Positions 1-10,027 of a stretch of DNA of 33,029 nucleotides are shown in pieces. The first letter of the stretch is position 1, and each line of letters begins with the position of its first letter. The notes under the pieces are model-generated. The model did not search any database, was not told the origin of the DNA, and saw only the letters and a list, made by a program, of their open reading frames with translations. The stretch is from Gallionella sp. (GTDB lineage Bacteria > Pseudomonadota > Gammaproteobacteria > Burkholderiales > Gallionellaceae), in the NCBI GenBank assembly GCA_024653675.1, contig JANLIB010000192.1:1-33029 (forward strand), in the 5' to 3' direction. Both the position numbers and the translations under genes were made by a program.

Positions 1-25
1 TTTCTAATTTAGAAGTGCTTTTTGC

Positions 26-69
26 GTAGGGCGGGTTCCACCCGCCATGGCGGGCGTAGCCCGCCCTAC
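26..69. repeat. REPIN-like inverted pair, GTAGGGCGGG...CCCGCCCTAC
   Basis: GTAGGGCGGGTTCCACCCGCC-ATGGCGGGCGTAGCCCGCCCTAC: outer inverted repeat, and each half is itself a hairpin; GTAG at both outer ends. Confidence 0.8.
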
Positions 70-299
70 AAATGCACTTTTTATCTGGAATTGGAATAAC
101 TTATTGCAAAGCTAACCCGGTTTGCTCAGATGACAAAATCAATTAGGCTCCGTCCCTGAGAATTGCTTGGCACAACTGTAGACGTACTTACACCCAAGTC
201 ACTTCCAGATAGTTTCAGGGGCCGCGTGTTTAAAGAAGCCGTTCCGGTATGAGCAAAACTGACATACAATCACATACCCGCATGCCAATGAGGAATGCC

Positions 300-548
300 A
301 TGAACACTATCACACTCCCTCCCGCCATACTCAAGCGGCTTGAAAAAATTTCCTCTTCATCACGGCGCTCGCCGGAAGCCATAGTCAAGCAGGCCATCAC
401 CGAGAAACTCGAATACGAAGAATGGGCGCTCCGGCAGATAGATGCCGGGCTGGCGGATGTAAAAGCCGGAAGGGTGGTTTCGCATGATGAGTTCCTGAAA
501 ACATTGGAGCAGGCGCGGCATGAGCGGAAGCGGAAAAAAGCAGCTTGA
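300..548 (+). CDS. ParD/CopG-like antitoxin (ribbon-helix-helix type)
   Basis: MNTITLPPAILKRLEKISSSSRRSPEAIVKQAITEKLEYEEWALRQIDAGLADVKAGRVVSHDEF is typical of RHH antitoxins; overlaps the downstream toxin ORF. The ORF extends to 249, but the internal ATG at 300 fits the family better. Confidence 0.8.
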   Translation: MNTITLPPAILKRLEKISSSSRRSPEAIVKQAITEKLEYEEWALRQIDAGLADVKAGRVVSHDEFLKTLEQARHERKRKKAA

Positions 549-813
549 GTGGTCTATTCGAGCAACTGCGAACGTACTGCAAACCGAAGATCATATCACT
601 GCCGAGAATCCGGCAGCTGCGCAAAAAGTAACGAATGAAATCTTAAGGGTTGCACAAAGCCTGCGCGACTATCCCATGCTGGGGCATCTTGGTCGCCGTG
701 CCGGAACCCGCGAAATTACCACCCCGCACTACCCTTACTTCATCTCCTACCGGCTGACGCCCAGGAAGGTGATTGTCCTTGCGGTGATCCATCAGTCGCG
801 CAAATACCCATAA
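520..813 (+). CDS. RelE/ParE family toxin
   Basis: 97 aa; AAQKVTNEILRVAQSLRDYPMLGHLGRRAGTREITTPHYPYFISYRLTPRKVIVLAVIHQSRKYP is a characteristic ParE pattern; overlaps the antitoxin by 29 nt. Confidence 0.85.
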   Translation: MSGSGKKQLEWSIRATANVLQTEDHITAENPAAAQKVTNEILRVAQSLRDYPMLGHLGRRAGTREITTPHYPYFISYRLTPRKVIVLAVIHQSRKYP

Positions 814-840
814 TTCCAATTCGCATTAAAGCAGCACCAA

Positions 841-897
841 ATGTAGGAGCGGCCATGCCCGCGAAAAGATGTTCGCGGGCATGGCCCGCTCCTACAT
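841..897. repeat. REPIN-like palindrome, TGTAGGAGCGG(C)CATGCCCGCG family
   Basis: TGTAGGAGC...GCTCCTACA inverted arms; near-identical second copy at 11547-11608. Confidence 0.85.
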
Positions 898-959
898 CAG
901 GCAGGCAGCGCAGAAATCGCAACGCCTGATTGAACGCGCGGTGCAGCATGGATGATGAT

Positions 960-1745
960 TCAAATATCGAACTGGTGTTGCGTTCCGTGGCTCGCAGGCG
1001 GCTTGCGGTACTCGTCGGGCGGCATTCCCAATTGATCTGCATTCAGCAGCGGGCCTTTGATGATCTGTTCCAGCAAGGTCGCTTGTTGCGGATATATCTC
1101 CAGCGTCTCTTCCAGCAGGTGCAGCAGGCGCCGCAACTCGGAGGTGAATTCCGGCGGCCAACTGGTTGGCGTGATATCGTCAAGCGGAGAGGACTTTTTC
1201 CCCTTGCGGCTCTTCATGCGGTAACCGAGCCACGACTGCACTACCTTGAGCCCCGAGACCTCGAGCTCCCACACCGCCAGTGCGACCGGCTTGAACAGGC
1301 CGTCGCCGACATGCAGCGTCTGCGTTGCCTCGTCGTAGCTGAATTTCTCCGGCAAACTTTCTGTCGGAATAGCCTTGGCGCAGCGGGCGCGGCCATGAGG
1401 CCAAGTTTGGCCTTGCGCAAAACGTTCGCCGTAACTGTGCAAGCAAATGAGCCGCCTCCCGATGGCAACGGCTGCTGCAAACAACTCCTTGTCCAGCGTG
1501 ACAGGAGCGCGTACCTCGCGGTTCTCCAGTTCGCCGTGGAAGCGTTCCGTGTAACCGGGATGGGCGAGCACGGCGTAGAGATAGGCGGCGATTTCTTCTG
1601 CCCCGATTGCTTTTCCATATGCCTGCTTCAAAGCAGCGGGCAAGGCCGGGTGTATGTTGGGATGCTGGGCTTGCGCATCACGGTAAAGAGGAAGGATGTC
1701 TTTTGCACCTCGCCCTGAAAAATAATGTCGATCAGGTACTTCAGT
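960..1745 (-). pseudogene. Type ISP restriction-modification enzyme, C-terminal fragment (5' truncated)
   Basis: HYFSGRGAKDILPLYRDAQAQHPNI...LAVWELEVSGLKVVQSWLGYRMKSRKGKKSSPLDDITPTSWPPEFTSELRRLLHLLEETLEIYP resembles the type ISP C-terminal specificity region; no helicase or methyltransferase portion is present upstream. Confidence 0.7.
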
Positions 1746-2184
1746 GGATAGTGTAACTGCTGGTTCTTCCCCAAGAGCGCCGCTGGTCAAGTAGGCAGCA
1801 AATTTGAGAACGGACATCGGGCGACACTGTGCCCTTGATGGCCGAGGGATCGCCCATTAGTGTCTTGATAACGTCTTCGCGCTTCATGGGCAAAATCTCG
1901 TGACAGGCGACGTGGGAATCGCGATCGAGGAAATCATGGCTCGCAACGTCAATGGCCACTTGGCATTGCAACAGGTTCGGCCTGTTCGAGATGAAGGGGT
2001 TGATCTCGGAATTGACGATGAACGTCAGGTATTCCGGGTCATCATCCGCGACGAGCACCAGAAATTTTTGTTTTGTGATCTGGGGAAACTTGACCAGCAG
2101 CTTGATGACGCATCCCGGTTTGAGGGCGGCTTCGATGCGTGGTCGCAATAATTCAGCCGGGAAGTGTTCGCCAAGTGGTGACAT
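1741..2184 (-). CDS. Putative toxin partner of a Panacea-domain antitoxin (hypothetical)
   Basis: 147 aa; start overlaps the upstream antitoxin stop (TGATG at 2186-2182). MSPLGEHFPAELLRPRIEAALKPGCVIKLLVKFPQITKQKFLVLVADDDPEYLTFIVNSEINPF... The 3' end meets the truncated R-M fragment, so the C-terminus may not be native. Confidence 0.55.
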   Translation of the reverse strand: MSPLGEHFPAELLRPRIEAALKPGCVIKLLVKFPQITKQKFLVLVADDDPEYLTFIVNSEINPFISNRPNLLQCQVAIDVASHDFLDRDSHVACHEILPMKREDVIKTLMGDPSAIKGTVSPDVRSQICCLLDQRRSWGRTSSYTIH

Positions 2185-2711
2185 CAATGGGCATGCAGAT
2201 AACCCGCCACTTCGGCAGCATTGGGCAGTGTTGCAACGATGGACTCAAGAGGGATGGTCTGATTGTCGTCGGTTGCTTCCCATGCACTGTCGTGAGTAAT
2301 GTCCGTGAGTTGCCCAAAGCTCTTGTGGCCATATTCGGCTATGACTTTTTGAATACACTCGACTTCCGATTCGGCCAGCATGTCCATGTCACAATCACGT
2401 TTCGGGATTACATCACGGCCACGATAAACATCCAGGGATTCCTGAATGATTTCGTCCCAATCAACATCTATGGAACGTCTCCTAGCAGCCACTTTCATCA
2501 TGTCGTAGATGGCAGACGGTACGGGGCCGTTCTCCATCGCAATGTAGCGGTCGCCGCAAATCAGGCGGCCATACTCTTGCAGGTGCAGCTTGTCTGAAAG
2601 GTAGAGCATCTTGGAGATGCTATGGAAGGTCGGATTGCGGAGGCTCTTGGCGATGTACAAGATCGCTTCCAGCGCCTTGTCACGGTCGAAGTGCTTTATA
2701 TGAACTGGCAT
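2184..2711 (-). CDS. Panacea-domain (DUF4065/SocA-like) antitoxin
   Basis: KALEAILYIAKSLRNPTFHSISKMLYLSDKLHLQEYGRLICGDRYIAMENGPVPSAIYDMM... is a typical DUF4065 signature; AAAGGA RBS upstream of ATG at 2711. The ORF extension to 3053 runs antisense over pssA and is spurious. Confidence 0.8.
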   Translation of the reverse strand: MPVHIKHFDRDKALEAILYIAKSLRNPTFHSISKMLYLSDKLHLQEYGRLICGDRYIAMENGPVPSAIYDMMKVAARRRSIDVDWDEIIQESLDVYRGRDVIPKRDCDMDMLAESEVECIQKVIAEYGHKSFGQLTDITHDSAWEATDDNQTIPLESIVATLPNAAEVAGYLHAH

Positions 2712-2806
2712 TTTAATTCCTTTGCGGTGTTCCAAAAGGGATTGGTCATGCGCTTGCGGGTACGGATTATGTAGCAAATTGCTATTCGATGATAGCCCCA
2801 CGTTCA

Positions 2807-3553
2807 TCACATGGGTGGCTGTTTGTTGCTCCGCCGCTTCACCCACAGCACATAGCCGGACAGGGCATAGCCCAGGAACAGGAAAAACAATACGCCGGGC
2901 GGATAACTGGAGATCAGGATGAAGAACAACGCGACCATGAAGATCACCAGGAACGGCACGCTTTTCCGCATGTTGATGTCCTTGAAGCTGTAGAACGGCA
3001 GATTGCTGACCATGCTCAACCCGGCAAATACGGTCAGCGCCGCCGCATACCACCTCACTGCTTCGCCGTTAATCCCATAGTCCAGCATCACCCAGACGAA
3101 TCCTGCCACCAGAGCGGCGGCGGCTGGGCTGGGCAAACCCTGAAAATAACGCTTATCGACCACTTCGATATTTGTGTTGAAACGCGCCAGGCGCAGCGCG
3201 GTGGCGGCGCAATAGATGAATGCGGCGAACCAGCCCCACTTGCCCAAACTCCTGAAAGCCCATTCGTAGATGACCAGCGCGGGCGCGACGCCGAATGAAA
3301 CCATGTCGGACAGGCTGTCATATTCGGCGCCGAATTCGCTTTGCGTATGCGTCAGGCGCGCCACACGCCCGTCCAGTCCATCCAGCACCATGGCGATAAA
3401 TATTGCCACCGCCGCAAACTCAAACTTGCCGTTCATCGCCTGCACGATGGCATAGAAGCCGGCGAACAGCGCACCGGTGGTAAACAGGTTGGGCAGCAGA
3501 TAAATGCCGTGCCTGCGCAGATTAATCGGCTTGCGTGTATTGAATTCGTCCAT
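2807..3553 (-). CDS. pssA: CDP-diacylglycerol--serine O-phosphatidyltransferase
   Basis: CDP-alcohol phosphatidyltransferase motif DGLDGRVARLTHTQSEFGAEYDSLSD, multiple TM segments; adjacent to psd. Confidence 0.95.
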   Translation of the reverse strand: MDEFNTRKPINLRRHGIYLLPNLFTTGALFAGFYAIVQAMNGKFEFAAVAIFIAMVLDGLDGRVARLTHTQSEFGAEYDSLSDMVSFGVAPALVIYEWAFRSLGKWGWFAAFIYCAATALRLARFNTNIEVVDKRYFQGLPSPAAAALVAGFVWVMLDYGINGEAVRWYAAALTVFAGLSMVSNLPFYSFKDINMRKSVPFLVIFMVALFFILISSYPPGVLFFLFLGYALSGYVLWVKRRSNKQPPM

Positions 3554-3562
3554 GAGCCCAGA

Positions 3563-4216
3563 TTACCCGTTTTGCGGCAGCGTTGCCAGGATAGTCGTGG
3601 TGGCCGACACCTTGTCGCCGATGCTGGCCTTCACGCTGGCATTCAATGGAAGATATACATCCACCCGCGAGCCAAAACGGATAAAGCCATAGCGTTGTCC
3701 GCGCGTCAGCACATCACCGGCCTTGACATAGCACAAGATGCGCCGCGCGATCAGCCCGGCCACCTGCACCGATGTGATGTCTGTGCCATCGGCAGTTTTC
3801 AGCCACACCGCATTGCGCTCGTTCTCGGTCGAAGCCTTGTCCAGATCGGCATTCACGAACTTGCCGGGGAAATACCAGATCTGCTGCACCGTGCCGTCCA
3901 CCGGACTGCGGTTGGAATGCACGTTGAACACGTTCATGAACACGCTGACCTTGATCGCCTCGCGCTGCACATAGGGGTCAGTGACTCGTTCCACCGCAAC
4001 GATGCGCCCGTCGGCAGGTGATAGTACTGCGCCGGCATCCTGAGGAATTTCGCGCGGCGGATCACGGAAGAATTGCAGCACGAACAGCACGACGGCCCAG
4101 GACAGCAGCTCAACGATGCCGCCTGCAATGCCGGATAACAGCAGCGCAATGGCGATGGAGCCGATCAGGAACGGCCAGCCTTCGCGGGCGATGATGGGGT
4201 GGGGGTATGGGTTCAT
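3563..4216 (-). CDS. psd: Phosphatidylserine decarboxylase proenzyme (short form)
   Basis: [16 protein letters not shown]...[17 protein letters not shown]...[14 protein letters not shown]; the ORF extends to 4285 but the native start is probably 4216. Confidence 0.92.
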   Translation of the reverse strand: MNPYPHPIIAREGWPFLIGSIAIALLLSGIAGGIVELLSWAVVLFVLQFFRDPPREIPQDAGAVLSPADGRIVAVERVTDPYVQREAIKVSVFMNVFNVHSNRSPVDGTVQQIWYFPGKFVNADLDKASTENERNAVWLKTADGTDITSVQVAGLIARRILCYVKAGDVLTRGQRYGFIRFGSRVDVYLPLNASVKASIGDKVSATTTILATLPQNG

Positions 4217-4288
4217 GGGGAGTAGGGAGTGGAGAGTATGGAGTGGGGTGTGGAATTTTCCTACTTCCGACTCCCCACTTCCCACTTC
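4217..4288. repeat. Polypurine/polypyrimidine imperfect inverted repeat (GGGGAGTAGGGAGTGG / CCCCACTTCCCACTTCC)
   Basis: Left arm GGGGAGTAGGGAGTGGAGAG.. and right arm CTACTTCCGACTCCCCACTTCCCACTTCC occupy almost the whole psd-ilvC spacer. Confidence 0.6.
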
Positions 4289-5323
<1,035 letters not shown>

Positions 5324-5338
5324 TTAGTTGTTAGATTT

Positions 5339-5390
5339 GCAGGGTGGGCGCAGCCCACGCGGATGCTTTGGTGGGCTGCGCCCACCCTAC
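5339..5390. repeat. REPIN-like palindrome, GTAGGGTGGGCGCAGCCCAC family
   Basis: AGGGTGGGCGCAGCCCACGCGG...GGTGGGCTGCGCCCACCCTAC; same family at 12090-12163. Confidence 0.8.
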
Positions 5391-5881
5391 AGTTTCAAAA
5401 TCCGTTCGCCGCGCCCGATGCCGGAAGCGCCGGTGCGCACTGTTTCAAGAATCGAATCGCGATTGATTGTCTCCAGAAACTTGTCCAGTTTGGCGCAGGT
5501 ATCGGTCAGCTCGATGGTGCATGTTGACTCGGATTCATCTATGACTCGTCCCTGAAAAGTTTTCGTGATGCGTTTTACCTCATCGCGCGCCGGGGCATCC
5601 GCGCGAACCTTGACCAGCATCAATTCGCGTTCCAGGTGTTCGCCTTCGCTGAGATCCATCACCGCCGCTACGTCTATCAGCTTGTTGAGCTGCTTGTTGA
5701 TCTGCTCGATGACCGCATCCGAACCGCTGGTGACGATGGTCATGCGCGACAAGGTCGGGTCTTCAGTCGGGGCGACCGCCAGCGACTCGATATTATAGGC
5801 GCGTGCCGAGAACAGCCCGGCCACACGCGACAAGGCGCCCGCTTCGTTTTCCATCAGCAAAGAGATGATATGCCGCATCAC
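5387..5881 (-). CDS. ilvH: Acetolactate synthase small subunit
   Basis: MMRHIISLLMENEAGALSRVAGLFSARAYNIESLAVAPTEDPTLSRMTIV (ACT domain); overlaps the ilvB stop. Confidence 0.96.
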   Translation of the reverse strand: MMRHIISLLMENEAGALSRVAGLFSARAYNIESLAVAPTEDPTLSRMTIVTSGSDAVIEQINKQLNKLIDVAAVMDLSEGEHLERELMLVKVRADAPARDEVKRITKTFQGRVIDESESTCTIELTDTCAKLDKFLETINRDSILETVRTGASGIGRGERILKL

Positions 5882-7590
5882 AGATCCTCCGCCAGAATCA
5901 CTTCCGACAAGCCCTTGCCGCCCGGCACCATCGGGAACACGTTTTCGGTCGGGTCGGTCCGGAAATCCATGAACACCAGATCGCTCTTGCGCGCAAAGGC
6001 TTCTTTCAAGGCCGGTTCAACATCTGCGGGTTTATCAATTCGCATCCCGACATGCCCATAAGCTTCGGCCAGCTTCACGAAATCCGGCAAAGCATCCATG
6101 TAGGACTCCGAATATCGGTTGCCGTGGAAAAACTCCTGCCATTGCCGCACCATGCCCAGATAACGATTGTTAAGCAACACCACCTTGACCGGCAGATGGA
6201 ACTGCTTGCAGGTGGATAGCTCCTGGATGTTCATCTGGATACTGCCCTCGCCGGTGACGCAGGCCACCGTCGCGCCCGGATTGCTCAGTTGCACGCCCAT
6301 CGCGGCAGGCAAACCGAAGCCCATCGTGCCCAGGCCGCCGGAGTTGATCCAGCGGCGCGGCTTGTTGAACTTGTAATACTGCGCAGCCCACATCTGATGC
6401 TGGCCGACATCCGAGGTGACAAAAGCATCTCCGCCGGTGACCTCGTAGAGTTTCTCGACCACAAATTGCGGCTTGATGATCTCGGTGGAATTCCTGTAGC
6501 GCAAACCGCCGCCCTTGACGCGCCACTCATCCACTTGTTTCCACCATGCGGCCAGATCCGAAGCATCGGGCTTTTTCCTGCTGCTGCGCAATTCGCTCAA
6601 CAATTGATCCAGCACCAGTTTCAGATCGCCGACCACCGGCACATCCACCTTGACGCGCTTGGCGATGGAAGATGGATCGATATCAATGTGGATGATCTTG
6701 CGCGGCATCTGGGCGAAATGCTCGACGTTGCCGATTACGCGGTCGTCAAAGCGCGCACCGACGGCCAGCAGCACATCACAATGCTGCATCGCCATGCATG
6801 CTTCATAAGTGCCGTGCATCCCTGGCATGCCCACGAACTGCCTGTCGTTGGCGGGGTAAGCACCCAAGCCCATCAGCGTATTGGTGCAGGGAATTCCGAG
6901 CAGGCGCACCAGCTCGGTCAATTGCGCCGAAGCCCCGGCCAGCACTACACCGCCGCCGCTGTATACCATCGGGCGCCTGGCTTCCAGCAGCATTTGCGCG
7001 GCACGCTTGATCTGAGCGCTGTCACCCTTGCCAACCGGATTATAGGAACGGATGCTGACGCTGGCCGGATATACAAATTCGGCTTTTTGATTGGATATGT
7101 CTTTCGGAATATCCACCAGCACCGGTCCGGGACGGCCTGACCTGGCCAGGTAAAACGCCTTCTTGATGGTCGGCGCGATGTCCTTCACATCCTTGATCAG
7201 GTAATTGTGCTTCACGCAGGGACGGGTGATACCGACGGCATCAACTTCCTGGAAGGCGTCTTCGCCGATAGCATAACTGGGCACCTGGCCGCTGATGACC
7301 ACCATCGGTATCGAGTCCATATATGCCGTGGCGATTCCGGTCACCGCATTGGTCAGGCCGGGGCCGGAAGTGACCATAGCCACGCCTACTTTCTCGGAAG
7401 AGCGCGCGTAACCGTCTGCGGCATGGACTGCCGCCTGCTCATGGCGCACCAGGATATGCTTGATCTTTTTCTGCTGAAACAGCGCGTCATATAAGTGCAG
7501 CACGGCGCCGCCGGGGTAGCCGAAAATATATTCAACTCCCTCTTTCTGCAAACAGCGGATAGCGATCTCCGCACCGGTCAGTTCCATCAC
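5878..7590 (-). CDS. ilvB: Acetolactate synthase large subunit (catalytic)
   Basis: 570 aa; MELTGAEIAIRCLQKEGVEYIFGYPGGAVLHLYDALF..., TPP-binding GEGSIQMNIQELSTCKQFHLPVKVVLLNN. Confidence 0.96.
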   Translation of the reverse strand: MMELTGAEIAIRCLQKEGVEYIFGYPGGAVLHLYDALFQQKKIKHILVRHEQAAVHAADGYARSSEKVGVAMVTSGPGLTNAVTGIATAYMDSIPMVVISGQVPSYAIGEDAFQEVDAVGITRPCVKHNYLIKDVKDIAPTIKKAFYLARSGRPGPVLVDIPKDISNQKAEFVYPASVSIRSYNPVGKGDSAQIKRAAQMLLEARRPMVYSGGGVVLAGASAQLTELVRLLGIPCTNTLMGLGAYPANDRQFVGMPGMHGTYEACMAMQHCDVLLAVGARFDDRVIGNVEHFAQMPRKIIHIDIDPSSIAKRVKVDVPVVGDLKLVLDQLLSELRSSRKKPDASDLAAWWKQVDEWRVKGGGLRYRNSTEIIKPQFVVEKLYEVTGGDAFVTSDVGQHQMWAAQYYKFNKPRRWINSGGLGTMGFGLPAAMGVQLSNPGATVACVTGEGSIQMNIQELSTCKQFHLPVKVVLLNNRYLGMVRQWQEFFHGNRYSESYMDALPDFVKLAEAYGHVGMRIDKPADVEPALKEAFARKSDLVFMDFRTDPTENVFPMVPGGKGLSEVILAEDL

Positions 7591-7637
7591 AAATACCCCA
7601 TCACAAACACCCTGGATTTAAGCCAAAAAGACCGCGT

Positions 7638-7666
7638 AAGATAAAGGTTGGCAGCGTTTTGGTCAA
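7638..7666 (-). promoter_or_regulatory. Candidate sigma70 promoter for ilvBHC
   Basis: On the minus strand, TTGACC-17 nt-TATCTT located 48-76 nt upstream of the ilvB start. Confidence 0.45.
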
Positions 7667-7755
7667 CTTTTGCTGCGCTGCGGAACCCCTGAACTTGGTT
7701 TCGTGCGGCATGAATGACGACTTGCTGCCATGTTAAGGGCGCCTCTATTTCTGAA

Positions 7756-8832
7756 TCAACGTCTTTCCGTCACCCACAACATCGTCATTCCAAACAGCAG
7801 AAACAAGACTGTCATCGCTGTGGCGCTCAAGAATGGCTGCCAGTCATTGAGTGCGCCCAGGCTTGCGAACAGCCGTCCGACAAAGTGATAAACCAGGCCA
7901 AGCACAATTCCCAGGAATATCATCGCACTGATCCCCCCCGCACGCCGATGGTAAGAAGCAAAAGGCAGCGCCAGTATCATCATGACCAGCAACGCGAATG
8001 GATAAACCAGTTTTTCCCACATCGCTATTTCATACCGCCCGCTCTTCTGGCGGTTGTCACGCAAGTGCATGGTATATTGGTACAGATTCCACGCCGACAT
8101 CTGTTCCGGCACCACCAGAAGCACGTTAAAGATGTCCGGGCTCAACGCTGAAATCCATTCCTGTTCTGGCTGCGCATTGATGCTTGTTCCCTCCTTGCTG
8201 AAGCGCGTCTCCATGACGTCTTCAAGCAGCCAACGCCCTTGCTCGACAAAATTTGCCCGCTTGGCATTGGTGATCGTCTGCAAGTGATAGGTTTCGTCGA
8301 AACGGTATATGTCGATATTCAACAAACTTGTGTCCGGCATCACGTTCTTCACATTCACAAAACTGCGATCATCCTTGACCCATACTCCGGAGCGGAACTC
8401 CTTGAGTGAAATTTGCGCATTCTGCGCCTTCAGGCGCAATTGCTGCGCCATCCGTTCGCTGGGCGGCGCGAGCAATTCCCCGCAAATGAAACCCAGCAGC
8501 ATCATCGGCAAGGCAATCTTGACAAGCGCTGCGATCATCTGCCAAAGCGATGTTCCGGATGAGCGATACACGGTCAATTCGGAGTTTGCGGCCATCTGCA
8601 CCAGCGCGAAAATGGTGCCTACCAGCGCCACGACCGGAAACAATTCATATATGTGGCCCGGCACTGTCAGCAACACGAACAGCAGCACATACCCCAGATG
8701 ATATTGCCCTTGTCCTATCGAACTTAATTCACGGATCAAGTCCATGAAGGCAAACAGCATCAGCAATGCGGAGAACACCAGCGCAACGCTGGCATAAATC
8801 TGCCGCCCCAGATAGCGGGTAAGCAGTTTCAT
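7756..8832 (-). CDS. lptG: LPS export ABC transporter permease LptG
   Basis: MKLLTRYLGRQIYASVALVFSALLMLFAFMDLIRELSSIGQGQY...; start at 8832 overlaps the lptF stop (ATGA). The longer ORF to 9144 is out of frame over lptF. Confidence 0.93.
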   Translation of the reverse strand: MKLLTRYLGRQIYASVALVFSALLMLFAFMDLIRELSSIGQGQYHLGYVLLFVLLTVPGHIYELFPVVALVGTIFALVQMAANSELTVYRSSGTSLWQMIAALVKIALPMMLLGFICGELLAPPSERMAQQLRLKAQNAQISLKEFRSGVWVKDDRSFVNVKNVMPDTSLLNIDIYRFDETYHLQTITNAKRANFVEQGRWLLEDVMETRFSKEGTSINAQPEQEWISALSPDIFNVLLVVPEQMSAWNLYQYTMHLRDNRQKSGRYEIAMWEKLVYPFALLVMMILALPFASYHRRAGGISAMIFLGIVLGLVYHFVGRLFASLGALNDWQPFLSATAMTVLFLLFGMTMLWVTERR

Positions 8833-9992
8833 CCCGGCAACACCCTGCGCAAGGAAAACAGCGTCATGCGCCTGTAGAACATCAGGACGGTAATCATCAG
8901 CATCACCGTATGTATTCCCCACAATCCGGCGGCCGGCGATATTTTTCCATGCCACACCCATGTATTGGTAACGCTGATCATATTGCTGTAGAGCATGTAC
9001 AGCACGATTGCCAGGATAAGATTCAGGGAGCGTCCTGCGCGCGGATTGACATAGCTTAATGGGATCGCCAGCAAGGCAAGGATCGCCGCGCTGACCGGCA
9101 ACCCGATCCGCCATTCCAGCTCGGAATAGGTCAAACGCCGCCACTCATCCTCGGCCCGGTTCCGGGGTGTTTCGCTGCGCCATAATTCAGCGGTTGTCAT
9201 GGAACGAAGGTTGAGCTTGATTTGCCGGACTGGCACAGCGTCGATGCGTATCGCATAACGCTCAAATTCAACGATGTTATAGTCTTTCTGGCCGGGCGTG
9301 CCTTCATAACGCGTTCCATTCAACAGCACCAGAAAGCGGTCCCCATTCGGCAGGGTTTCCTGCAATCCATCCTGCGCCACCATCGTCCCGATTTTTCCGT
9401 TCTGTTCGGACTGGACAAAGATGTTGCCGATATGGCTGGAGCCTGCATCCACATTCTCGATAAAATATACCCGGTCCGCCTGCTTCGATTCGCGGAATAC
9501 GCCAGGGGTAGCCGAAGTGACATCATCCCGGCTTTCCAGTTTATTTCTGTATTCATCGGCTTTATGCAATGCCCAGGGGGTCAGAACCAGACTGAGCAGC
9601 GCTATCACGGCCACCACCGGCAGGGCATACCACAACACCGGGCGTATCCAGCGCGTCAATCCTATGCCCGAACAGAACCACACTACCATTTCGCTGTCGC
9701 GATAACAGCGCGATAAAGTCAACAGGATGGAAATGAACAGGCTGACAGAGAGCAACACCGGCAAATAGCTCATGGCGCTGAAGCCCAGCAGCGCCAGCAC
9801 GCCGTCCACCGCGATTCTGCCGCTGACCGCATCACGCAGCAAACGTATCAACTGGGTGACCACCACTATGCCCAGCATCACTGCCAGCACCAGAATTCCA
9901 TTGCCGGTAAATTCGCCGACCAGAGCGCGATGAAAAACGCTTCTGCGCAATGGCTTTGACTTTATGCGGTGAGTTTGCGGATAATCGGACAT
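8829..9992 (-). CDS. lptF: LPS export ABC transporter permease LptF
   Basis: VFHRALVGEFTGNGILVLAVMLGIVVVTQLIRLL...; paired with lptG and divergent from pepA. A TTG start near 9950 (..LRRSVFHRALVGEF) may be native. Confidence 0.92.
   Translation of the reverse strand: MSDYPQTHRIKSKPLRRSVFHRALVGEFTGNGILVLAVMLGIVVVTQLIRLLRDAVSGRIAVDGVLALLGFSAMSYLPVLLSVSLFISILLTLSRCYRDSEMVVWFCSGIGLTRWIRPVLWYALPVVAVIALLSLVLTPWALHKADEYRNKLESRDDVTSATPGVFRESKQADRVYFIENVDAGSSHIGNIFVQSEQNGKIGTMVAQDGLQETLPNGDRFLVLLNGTRYEGTPGQKDYNIVEFERYAIRIDAVPVRQIKLNLRSMTTAELWRSETPRNRAEDEWRRLTYSELEWRIGLPVSAAILALLAIPLSYVNPRAGRSLNLILAIVLYMLYSNMISVTNTWVWHGKISPAAGLWGIHTVMLMITVLMFYRRMTLFSLRRVLPG
9956..9985 (+). promoter_or_regulatory. Candidate sigma70 promoter for pepA
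   Basis: TTGACT-18 nt-GATAAT, 43 nt upstream of the GTG start at 10028. Confidence 0.4.
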
Positions 9993-10027
9993 CGAACCCG
10001 GGATTTCCCGTTTATAAGGAGCAACGC

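Noticed and set aside
930-1718. 262-aa plus-strand ORF opposite the type ISP fragment
   Set aside because: The minus-strand frame shows recognisable type ISP C-terminal similarity; the plus frame does not.
2712-3053. N-terminal extension of the Panacea ORF up to 3053
   Set aside because: Runs out of frame through pssA; the native start at 2711 has a good RBS and family N-terminus.
8833-9144. N-terminal extension of the lptG ORF
   Set aside because: Out of frame over the lptF C-terminus; the ATGA-coupled start at 8832 begins with typical LptG sequence.
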